Assembly (NCBI GenBank): GCA_036960565.1
Contig: JBALXQ010000028.1
Coordinates: 1-64,000, forward strand
Direction: 5' to 3'
DNA: 64,000 bases
Origin: Bermanella sp036960565
GTDB taxonomy: Bacteria > Pseudomonadota > Gammaproteobacteria > Pseudomonadales > Oceanobacteraceae
The notes beneath the pieces were generated by a model, which saw only the letters and a list, made by a program, of their open reading frames with translations, made no database searches and was not told where the DNA came from. A program made the position numbers and the translations under genes. This document shows positions 42,702 to 50,117 of this stretch, piece by piece. Position 1 is the stretch's first letter; every line of letters starts with the position of its first letter.

Positions 42702-42729
42702 GCATGTGCCAAATCATTTTGGCACATGC
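42702..42729. other. Perfect hairpin between coaD and fdx
   Basis: A 12-bp stem GCATGTGCCAAA / TTTGGCACATGC with a 4-nt loop, followed by an A-rich stretch and no T-tract. Its position 10 nt after the coaD stop suggests a stability or processing element. Confidence 0.5.
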
Positions 42730-42760
42730 AAATTGTAAAAACTGCTTGGAGGTACCCCCC

Positions 42761-43006
42761 ATGGCTTTAATCATTACTGATGATTGCATTAACTGTGACG
42801 TATGTGAGCCAGAGTGCCCCAACGAAGCGATTTTTGAAGGCGATGAAATTTACGAAATTGATGCCAGCAAGTGCACAGAGTGTGTAGGTCATTACGATGA
42901 GCCTCAGTGTCAGCTAGTCTGCCCGGTAGATTGCATCCCTTTAGACCCTGATAATAAAGAGTCACAAGAAGAGCTGCAGGCTAAATACGAAAAGCTTACC
43001 AGTTAA
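42761..43006 (+). CDS. fdx: YfhL-type 2[4Fe-4S] ferredoxin
   Basis: An 81-residue ferredoxin. The first cluster motif is CINCDVCEPECP (C9, C12, C15, C19), the second CTECVGHYDEPQCQLVCPVDC (C38, C41, C50, C54, C58), with the longer loop between the second and third cysteine that marks the Allochromatium-vinosum-type/YfhL group of low-potential ferredoxins. The ATG follows a strong TTGGAGGT site. Position after coaD is conserved in Pseudomonas. Confidence 0.94.
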   Translation: MALIITDDCINCDVCEPECPNEAIFEGDEIYEIDASKCTECVGHYDEPQCQLVCPVDCIPLDPDNKESQEELQAKYEKLTS

Positions 43007-43054
43007 TAGACGTACACCCCCATGCGACTATTCTTGAAATAAAGAGCCATCAAC

Positions 43055-43085
43055 AAACCTCCTTTTTAGGAGGTTTTGTGTTTTT
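43055..43085 (+). terminator. Intrinsic terminator after fdx
   Basis: A 9-bp perfect stem AAACCTCCT / AGGAGGTTT with loop TTTT, followed by TGTGTTTTT. Confidence 0.88.
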
Positions 43086-43130
43086 ATAGCACCTGCTTTC
43101 TTATAACTGCTTTTGAATTAAGGATAAAAA

Positions 43131-44816
43131 ATGAAAACCAGTATTCTGCTATTTTTTATAACGCTCTTCCTTAGTGGTTGCTCCAGCAATACTCCAGGCG
43201 TCACGCATACTGGTGCAGTGGCCAGCGCCCATCCTATGGCGACCCAAGCCGGTATTGATGTGTTAAAACAAGGTGGCAATGCTTTTGATGCTGCCGTGGC
43301 AACCGCGGCGGTGCTAGCCGTTGTTGAACCTTATAGTGCGGGCATGGGTGGAGGTGGCTTTTGGTTACTGCATGATGCCAAACAACAAAAAGATATCTTT
43401 GTAGATGCCCGAGAAAAGGCACCGTTAAAAGCGCATCGTGACATGTACTTAAATAAGAAAGGCAATGTCATACCCAAGTTATCTATCGATGGTCCCATGG
43501 CGGCTGCCATTCCCGGCCAAGCTGCCGCGTTTGCTCACTTAGCAGAAAAATATGGGAACCTATCTTTGAAACAGTCTTTAAAGGCTGCGATTCATGCCGC
43601 ACAAAACGGTTTTACGGTAGACCATCATTATCAAAAGTTGGCCGGCTACCGTTTAAAAGCCTTGCGCCAATACCCGGCAGCGGCTCAAACCTTTTTAGAC
43701 AAAGAACAAAATATTCCAAAACTGGGATACATCATTAAACAAACTCAACTTGCCAACACCTTGCAAGTGTTAGCCGAGCAAGGGTTTGATGGTTTTTATA
43801 AAGGCGACGTTGCAAAAACGCTAGTGGACTCAGTGCAAAAGGCTGGCGGTATTTGGCAGATGGAAGATTTGCAAAAATACACAATCATCGAACGAGCCCC
43901 TATAGTCAGCCAATATCAAGGTTTTACTTTTACCAGTGCACCACCACCTAGCTCTGGCGGCATTGCCATTGCACAAATGCTTAATATGTTAGAAAGCCAA
44001 TTGGATATAAATAATTGGAAGACGCTGACAGAAGTAGACCAAATACATCTTCTGACCGAAGTGATGCGTCGCGCCTATTTTGATCGCGCCCACTATTTAG
44101 GTGACCCGGATTTTATCGACGTTCCGGTTCAGCAATTATTAGATAAAAAATACAATGCCACTTTTGCCAGCTCCATTGATATGTCAAAGGCTACCAGCAG
44201 TGCAAGCTTAGGTACTGAACGCCAAATAATGGAAGGCTTTCACACCACTCACCTAAGTGTATTGGATAATCAAGGCAATCGTGTCAGTGCCACTCTTAGT
44301 ATTAACTTGCCCTTTGGTAGCGCCTATCTAGCCGAAGGCACTGGCGTATTGCTCAATAATGAAATGGACGATTTCTCATCCAAGCCAGGAGTGCCCAATG
44401 CTTATGGATTGGTAGGCAATGAGGCCAATGCCATTGCCCCAGAAAAACGCCCACTATCAAGCATGACGCCAAGCTTTATCGACAGTGAAAATCAAGCAGC
44501 CATACTGGGCACTCCAGGTGGTAGTCGAATCATTAGCATGGTGTTTTTGGGAGCGCTTGAACATATGCAAAACAAGCCCGTTACCGATTGGGTAAACCGC
44601 CCCCGTTTCCATCACCAGTATTTGCCTGATGTCATTCAACACGAACCTAATACTTTTTCGGATGACGTAAAAAAAGCACTTGAGAAAAAAGGCCATGTGC
44701 TCAAAGACGTTCGCCGTCAATACGGTAATATGCAGGCAATATTGGTAAACAAAAAAACGGGGCAAGTGAGTGCTTCCTCAGACGAGCGTGCAGTAGGCGA
44801 AGCTCAGGTTCAGTAG
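43131..44816 (+). CDS. ggt: Gamma-glutamyltransferase (lipoprotein form)
   Basis: A 561-residue gamma-glutamyltranspeptidase. Signal MKTSILLFFITLFLSGC with lipobox LSGC (C17), so it is probably membrane-anchored in the periplasm. The precursor is cleaved before the catalytic Thr372 in FHTTHLSV; the small subunit contains NLPFGSAYLAEGTGVLLNNEMDDF and the glycine pair in GTPGGSRI. It degrades glutathione and transfers gamma-glutamyl groups. The order coaD-fdx-ggt is Pseudomonas-like. Confidence 0.95.
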   Translation: MKTSILLFFITLFLSGCSSNTPGVTHTGAVASAHPMATQAGIDVLKQGGNAFDAAVATAAVLAVVEPYSAGMGGGGFWLLHDAKQQKDIFVDAREKAPLKAHRDMYLNKKGNVIPKLSIDGPMAAAIPGQAAAFAHLAEKYGNLSLKQSLKAAIHAAQNGFTVDHHYQKLAGYRLKALRQYPAAAQTFLDKEQNIPKLGYIIKQTQLANTLQVLAEQGFDGFYKGDVAKTLVDSVQKAGGIWQMEDLQKYTIIERAPIVSQYQGFTFTSAPPPSSGGIAIAQMLNMLESQLDINNWKTLTEVDQIHLLTEVMRRAYFDRAHYLGDPDFIDVPVQQLLDKKYNATFASSIDMSKATSSASLGTERQIMEGFHTTHLSVLDNQGNRVSATLSINLPFGSAYLAEGTGVLLNNEMDDFSSKPGVPNAYGLVGNEANAIAPEKRPLSSMTPSFIDSENQAAILGTPGGSRIISMVFLGALEHMQNKPVTDWVNRPRFHHQYLPDVIQHEPNTFSDDVKKALEKKGHVLKDVRRQYGNMQAILVNKKTGQVSASSDERAVGEAQVQ

Positions 44817-44844
44817 TCATCAATAATTAACGCAGCGGAATAAC

Positions 44845-45588
44845 ATGGGTTTTTGGTTAAAAAAAATAATAGGCTTTTGGATGATGCCCATGAGTTTCTC
44901 CATGGCGCTCATTATCATCGGATTATTATTCCTCATTTTTAGTCAACGCCAAACACTGGCCAAGACCCTCTGCGGGCTTGGCGTGTTTGCCTTACTGCTG
45001 TTTAGTTGGAACCCTTTTAGCACGGCCTTGCTACGCCCCATAGAACAGTATCACCGTGCTTTTGATATCAACCAAGAAGTAGACTTTGTATTAGTGCTGG
45101 GCAATGGCGTAGTCAGTGATGAAAGTGTGCCCAAATACAGCCATCTTTCAAGTTCAGCTACTGCACGATTATTGGAAGGACTGAGGATTGCCAAGGCTCA
45201 ACCTAACAGCACGTTAATAGTGAGTGGCTACGCCGGTAAAAACAGCATCAGTTGTGCACAGGCGTATGCTGAGATGGCCATTGATATGGGCATTAACCCT
45301 GAACGCATTATCAAGCTTGAAGACCCCAGAGACACCCATGAAGAGGCCCTTGCCGCCAAGGAGATTATTGGTGATGCTCGTCTGGCTTTGGTCACCAGTG
45401 CCAGTCATATGCCCAGAGCCTATAACTACTTTGCTTCCCAAAATATAAGCACCTTCACTGCCCCCACTTTTTACTTGGCTAAATACAGTGAAGATAGCAA
45501 TTTAAGATTCAACGCTGAAGGCTTGTTAAAGAGTGAACGCGCTATTTACGAATATATTGGGTTATTGTGGCAATGGTTCAAGCATTAA
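44845..45588 (+). CDS. YdcF/ElyC-family (DUF218) membrane protein
   Basis: A 247-residue protein with two hydrophobic helices (about 15-33 and 39-56) and a DUF218 domain: VDFVLVLGNGVV (near 75-86), SATARLLEGLRIA, VSGYAGKNSISCAQAY, DTHEEALAAKEII and VTSASHMPRA. ElyC/SanA/YdcF relatives influence envelope biogenesis and vancomycin sensitivity; the reaction is unclear. 28 nt after ggt and likely in one operon with it. Confidence 0.9.
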   Translation: MGFWLKKIIGFWMMPMSFSMALIIIGLLFLIFSQRQTLAKTLCGLGVFALLLFSWNPFSTALLRPIEQYHRAFDINQEVDFVLVLGNGVVSDESVPKYSHLSSSATARLLEGLRIAKAQPNSTLIVSGYAGKNSISCAQAYAEMAIDMGINPERIIKLEDPRDTHEEALAAKEIIGDARLALVTSASHMPRAYNYFASQNISTFTAPTFYLAKYSEDSNLRFNAEGLLKSERAIYEYIGLLWQWFKH

Positions 45589-45796
45589 TGGATTTGAACG
45601 AAGAGGCTAACTCTAAGCATCTTTTCATTATGTTTAGTCCCAGTTCAAGTAGAACCCGCACAATGTAATAACTGCTTATTCTAATGAAAGTATTTTTTGC
45701 CAACCCCTTCTCACCTTTAATCATCCAACATGGCAGATTCAACAACAAAGCCTATATTTCCAGATATTGATTATTTAATGTTTGGAGGATAGGTCA

Positions 45797-45982
45797 ATGA
45801 AAGGTCTAGGAATCTTAATCTTAGCAAGTACTCTTATAGGCTGTGGTCAGCAGCCCTTAAAGAGCCAGAGTTCCGGCTTTGCACTTCAGCTAGAAATAAA
45901 TGAAACCAGACTAAAGGCGAGAACATTGGAAAATAGCCTTGCCGAAATAGATATGGCTGAATTTGGCATCAGGGGTTACTAG
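45797..45982 (+). CDS. Small lipoprotein of unknown function
   Basis: A 61-residue lipoprotein: MKGLGILILASTLIGC with lipobox LIGC (C16), then a short polar, helical body rich in Glu, Leu and Arg (about 30-50). A strong GGAGG site 8 nt before the ATG supports translation. It is not one I recognise. Its stop is followed one nucleotide later by the end of the convergent HAD gene, with no terminator between. Confidence 0.65.
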   Translation: MKGLGILILASTLIGCGQQPLKSQSSGFALQLEINETRLKARTLENSLAEIDMAEFGIRGY

Positions 45983-45983
45983 C

Positions 45984-46700
45984 TCATTTAAATAGCACGG
46001 CCAGATCTTCAACTGTCTGTATGGTTAAATTTGGAGAGAAGTCCTGCTGCCACTCACGACTGCCATCTTTAAGCCAACAGGTGTGCATGCCTGCATCAAA
46101 AGCCCCTTGCATGTCATGCACAGGGTGGTCCCCCACATGTAAGCATTGATGGGCCAAAATATTAGTGCGACTCAAAGCATCCTGAAATATATCGCCATGG
46201 GGCTTTGGCTTATTAAAGTCTTCGGCGTTTAAACAAAATTCAAAATATTCGCCCAAACCTACCGCTTGTAAATCTGCATTTCCGTTAGTGATAGCAATAA
46301 GGCGAACATGCTTTTTAAGACGGCTAAGGGATTCAAGCACACCGTCGAATAGTTGAACTTGTTGGCGAGCTTTAAAAAATTCGGCAAAGCATTCTTTGGC
46401 CAGCTGCTTTGAATTTTCATATTTAAACTCATTAAAAAGATGCTCTAGAAAAAGTTCTCTGGCTTGGCTTACCTGATGAATCAAATGGGGATTAGACTTA
46501 ATAAACTGTATTTTACGAGACCGCATTTCGGCGCGGGGCAATTGATCAATTACTTTCTGTGTGTGTTTAGCCATCCAGCTTTGCATGGCTTGTTCAGCCT
46601 TGATTAAAACGTGGGTACCATTCCAAAGCGTATCATCTAGATCAAAACTAATGACTTCTATTTCTTTTAGGGAGAATTTTTGCAGGGGACGCTCTGACAT
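45984..46700 (-). CDS. HAD-family hydrolase (YigB-like)
   Basis: A 238-residue haloacid-dehalogenase-type phosphatase: motif I DLDDTLW near 22-28, motif II ITNGNAD, motif III lysine in NKPKPHGDIF, motif IV GDHPVHDMQGA. It resembles YigB/FMN phosphatases, the gene usually found after xerC in the lysA-dapF-DUF484-xerC-yigB group. Here xerC is absent and DUF484 is next to it. Start set at MSERPLQKF; a TTG 24 nt upstream is possible. Confidence 0.88.
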   Translation of the reverse strand: MSERPLQKFSLKEIEVISFDLDDTLWNGTHVLIKAEQAMQSWMAKHTQKVIDQLPRAEMRSRKIQFIKSNPHLIHQVSQARELFLEHLFNEFKYENSKQLAKECFAEFFKARQQVQLFDGVLESLSRLKKHVRLIAITNGNADLQAVGLGEYFEFCLNAEDFNKPKPHGDIFQDALSRTNILAHQCLHVGDHPVHDMQGAFDAGMHTCWLKDGSREWQQDFSPNLTIQTVEDLAVLFK

Positions 46701-46771
46701 TTTCAAGGCTCTTTTTCTCAGCAATATTCTATAAAAATAGAAAACCGCTTAATAAAATAGTCATTCAATCT

Positions 46772-47524
46772 TTATAATAGAATGTCCAATCGACGACTAA
46801 TAACCTCACTCACGTAATCTAAAAACAAGGTATCCATATTACTTTTAAAATAGTCGTCTTGTTTATGGCCAATAGATAAAATGCCCAGGTCATTCTTCAA
46901 CAGGCAAGCCGCCATAGAGCCCACTTTACTTTTCTCATGAAAAAACAACTCCATTTGCTCATCACTTAACTGCCCACAAAAAGCCTGCTTACGGCCAAAA
47001 TGACGAACCAAATGATGCTGCATTTCAACTTCGGTAATACATTGCATAGTCATCGCTGGCACAAACAAGGTTATACAAGCGTAATCCACCTCATATACCG
47101 ATCTCATGCATTGCTGTAACGACTGCTCAACTTCTTCAATGCTTTGCGCATCTAATAGATCAAGCGTGAGACGACGGGTTTGTTCAAACAGGCGGTCATT
47201 ACGACGGGCATTTTCCACTAACTGCTTTAACCGTTCGTGCAGTTCATTATTTTTATTACGCAATAATTTAGATTGATATTCAACTAAAGAAACGGTCGCG
47301 CCCGTTTCATGGGGAATATCTAACTGCTGCACCACTTCAGGGAAAGTACGAAAGAACTCAGGGTTTTTACTAAGGTATGCCGCCACCTCACGAGCATCGG
47401 GCTGTGAAGCCTGTTGCTGTGTGACGACCTGTAAAAGGTCAGGGTAAGAGCGAAAGAACTCAGGGTTTTTTGCTAAAAAAGCTGCCACCTGGCGAGCATC
47501 TAATGTGCTTTGTTCCACTTCCAT
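46772..47524 (-). CDS. DUF484 family protein with duplicated N-terminal module
   Basis: A 250-residue DUF484 protein (GAF-like C-terminal domain about 110-250). The family's N-terminal motif VAAYLxKNPEFFRxFPEVV occurs twice: residues 9-36 (DARQVAAFLAKNPEFFRSYP) and 43-70 (DAREVAAYLSKNPEFFRTFP), 34 residues apart. The DNA copies (offset 102 bp) share 20 identical bases around codons for NPEFFR, so the duplication is recent. Function unknown; usually between dapF and xerC. Ends 71 bp before the HAD gene start. Confidence 0.9.
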   Translation of the reverse strand: MEVEQSTLDARQVAAFLAKNPEFFRSYPDLLQVVTQQQASQPDAREVAAYLSKNPEFFRTFPEVVQQLDIPHETGATVSLVEYQSKLLRNKNNELHERLKQLVENARRNDRLFEQTRRLTLDLLDAQSIEEVEQSLQQCMRSVYEVDYACITLFVPAMTMQCITEVEMQHHLVRHFGRKQAFCGQLSDEQMELFFHEKSKVGSMAACLLKNDLGILSIGHKQDDYFKSNMDTLFLDYVSEVISRRLDILL

Positions 47525-47584
47525 TCTCTTCGTACCTGTCCTATTTATTGTTTTTCACACAAAAGCATTTTCAACAATTTGCTA

Positions 47585-48424
47585 TTAGACCTGAATGCGC
47601 CCTTCAAATACTCGCTGTGCTGGACCTGTCATTAACACATCCCCTTCACCATCCCAGGAGATAGTTAGCGCACCGCCGGGTAAATTGACAATGACTTCAT
47701 CATCGACCAATCCCCATTTATGCGCCGTCACCACAGCAGCACAAGCTCCGGTACCACATGCCAATGTCCAACCAGCGCCCCGCTCATACACACGTAGGTT
47801 CAACTCGCCGCGATTCACAATCTGCATAAAGCCCGCGTTTACGCGCTTGGGGAACACGGTGTGACTTTCAATCTCAGGGCCAATTTGATTTACCAGTTCA
47901 CTTTCAAGGTTATCCACCAGCATCACAGCATGGGGATTTCCCATGGAAACAGCGCCCACTTCTACGGTGTGAGTACCTTCATTTAAAGCCACTTCCACTG
48001 AATATTTTTCCTGAACTTGTTCCGCTAAGAATGGTAAATCAGAAGGCGTAAATTTGGGCTTGCCCATATTCACTAATACTTCGCCGTTATCCTGAATGTC
48101 CAAAGTGATTATGCCCGAGTTAGTTTCTACTAAAATCGGGTTTTTGGCGGTGAGATGAGTGTCGTGAACAAAGCGTGCAAAACAACGAGCACCATTACCA
48201 CACTGCTCAACCTCAGAGCCGTCGGCATTAAAAATTCGATAGCGAAAATCTACATCCGGATTGCTTGGGGTTTCAACAATTAAAAGTTGATCAAAGCCAA
48301 TACCAAATTGTCGGTCACTAAGTTGCCTTACCAGCTCAGGTCGGAAAGCGAAATGCTGAGTGGCTAAATCCACCACCATAAAGTCGTTTCCTAAACCGTG
48401 CATTTTGCTAAAGCGCAATAACAT
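47585..48424 (-). CDS. dapF: Diaminopimelate epimerase DapF
   Basis: DapF (279 residues) interconverts LL- and meso-diaminopimelate for lysine and peptidoglycan. The two catalytic cysteines are in EQCGNGARC and ACGTGACAA. The start MLLRFSKMHGLGNDF is typical and follows GGGAG; an upstream TTG is not needed. Co-directional with lysA. Confidence 0.98.
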   Translation of the reverse strand: MLLRFSKMHGLGNDFMVVDLATQHFAFRPELVRQLSDRQFGIGFDQLLIVETPSNPDVDFRYRIFNADGSEVEQCGNGARCFARFVHDTHLTAKNPILVETNSGIITLDIQDNGEVLVNMGKPKFTPSDLPFLAEQVQEKYSVEVALNEGTHTVEVGAVSMGNPHAVMLVDNLESELVNQIGPEIESHTVFPKRVNAGFMQIVNRGELNLRVYERGAGWTLACGTGACAAVVTAHKWGLVDDEVIVNLPGGALTISWDGEGDVLMTGPAQRVFEGRIQV

Positions 48425-48477
48425 AGTGACTCCCAAGCCTAACTATAAAAACATTCTAAAAGAGTTTTATTCGGCAA

Positions 48478-49731
48478 CTATTCAGAAATGATAGATTCTA
48501 ACTGTAACTGATCCTGAACCGTCTCACGACGACGAATCAAGTGTGCCTTATCACCATCTACCATGATTTCAGCTGGCTTATTACGAGTGTTGTAGTTAGA
48601 CGCCATGGCAAAGCCATATGCACCCGAACTTTTCACTGCTAACAAGTCGCCAGCTTGAATCGCTAGGTCACGATCCTTACCCAAGAAGTCACCGGTTTCA
48701 CACACAGGCCCGACCACATCATAAGGCTTAACTGGCACATCCTGACGATTCGACACTTCTACAATTTTTTGCCAAGCACTGTACAAAGCTGGACGAATTA
48801 AATCGTTCATACCGCCATCAATAATGGCAAAGTTTTTATCACCATTACTCTTTAGAAATTCAACTTCAGTAACAAAGATACCGGCGTTGGCCGCAATTGA
48901 ACGACCCGGCTCTAATACTAACTTTAAGTTGCGGCCTTTAAGCTTAGGCATGATCGCATCAATAAATTCTTTAGGGCTTGGCGGAGTTTCATCATCGTAA
49001 ACCACACCCAAGCCACCACCTAGATCGATGTGCTCCAGAGTAATACCCTTCTCACTTAAGGTATCGATTAAAGCCAGTACTCGATCAATGGCATCCAAGA
49101 ATGGAGTGATTTGAGTAAGCTGGCTACCTATGTGGCAATCCACTCCTTTAATTTCAATACCTTCCAACTGGTGGGCACGCTCATAAACCGACACAGCTAC
49201 TTCAATATCAACACCAAACTTATTTTCTTTTAAACCGGTAGAAATATACGGATGAGTCTGTGCATCTACATCTGGATTCACACGTAGAGAAACAGGCGCC
49301 TTAACACCCATTTCCATAGCCACTTCGTTTAAGCGTTCAAGCTCCATGGCCGATTCCACATTAAAACAGTGCACGCCTTTTTCTAAGGCAAATTGCATCT
49401 CGCTTGCTGTTTTAGCAACTCCGGAAAATACAACCTTAGACGCATCGCCACCGGCTTTTAATACACGCTCAAGTTCACCACGGCTCACAATATCAAAGCC
49501 TGCGCCTAACTTGGCCAATACATTAAGTACCGCTAAGTTAGAGTTGGCTTTAATGGCATAACAAACCAAAGCCTCTTTGCCTTCCAGAGCATTGGCATAA
49601 GCCAAGTAATGATCCTGAAAAGCCTTGCGTGAATACACATAAAGCGGTGTGCCATATTGAGCCGCCAAATCACTAACGGCCATATTTTCGGCGAATAATT
49701 CACCATCTTGGTGTTGAAATACATCTGTCAT
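48478..49731 (-). CDS. lysA: Diaminopimelate decarboxylase LysA
   Basis: LysA (417 residues) is a PLP-dependent decarboxylase producing lysine. PLP lysine K61 (YAIKANSN), phosphate-binding GGGLGV, and the dimer-interface cysteine segment GPVCETGDFLG. Typical fold-III alanine-racemase barrel and C-terminal beta domain. Confidence 0.98.
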   Translation of the reverse strand: MTDVFQHQDGELFAENMAVSDLAAQYGTPLYVYSRKAFQDHYLAYANALEGKEALVCYAIKANSNLAVLNVLAKLGAGFDIVSRGELERVLKAGGDASKVVFSGVAKTASEMQFALEKGVHCFNVESAMELERLNEVAMEMGVKAPVSLRVNPDVDAQTHPYISTGLKENKFGVDIEVAVSVYERAHQLEGIEIKGVDCHIGSQLTQITPFLDAIDRVLALIDTLSEKGITLEHIDLGGGLGVVYDDETPPSPKEFIDAIMPKLKGRNLKLVLEPGRSIAANAGIFVTEVEFLKSNGDKNFAIIDGGMNDLIRPALYSAWQKIVEVSNRQDVPVKPYDVVGPVCETGDFLGKDRDLAIQAGDLLAVKSSGAYGFAMASNYNTRNKPAEIMVDGDKAHLIRRRETVQDQLQLESIISE

Positions 49732-49810
49732 GGGGTGTTACTTCTCTATATGTCTTTGCATCGCTTTGATGAATATGAGTGTAGGCATTGAAGGATTTAG
49801 CCCACTCAGC

Positions 49811-49951
49811 TTAAATAGATGGCTTAGTCTCAACAGTCTTTTCGGGCTGTTCTTTGGACAACTCTTCCAGCGGCTCTTCGGGTAAGAAAAGCGCGCCTTT
49901 TTGCCCGCATCCTGCCACCCATAAAACAGCCAATATCACCAAATAGCGCAT
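49811..49951 (-). CDS. lptM: LPS translocon maturation chaperone LptM (YifL)
   Basis: A 46-residue lipoprotein: MRYLVILAVLWVAGC with lipobox VAGC, then GQKGALFLPEE, the hallmark C-G-Q-K-G of YifL/LptM, and a Glu/Lys-rich tail. LptM assists LptD maturation in E. coli. It lies just upstream of lysA, the usual position of this gene (lptM-lysA-dapF). Confidence 0.88.
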   Translation of the reverse strand: MRYLVILAVLWVAGCGQKGALFLPEEPLEELSKEQPEKTVETKPSI

Positions 49952-50117
49952 GCTTTTTGCTCAAACTAAATAAACACGGATTATAAGCCTTTCCCCTCAT
50001 TGTGGATAGAGAGTGTTCACATTGGATACTTACAGGTGCCAGATGCACGGGGACGGCACTCATATGGGCTAATCACAGATTTTAAATTACGGAATACGGA
50101 GTATTTAAACTGGTGAA

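Noticed and set aside
49811..49951. Dismissing the 46-codon lipoprotein as noise
   Set aside because: The lipobox, the CGQKG motif and the position before lysA identify it as LptM, so it is kept as a gene.
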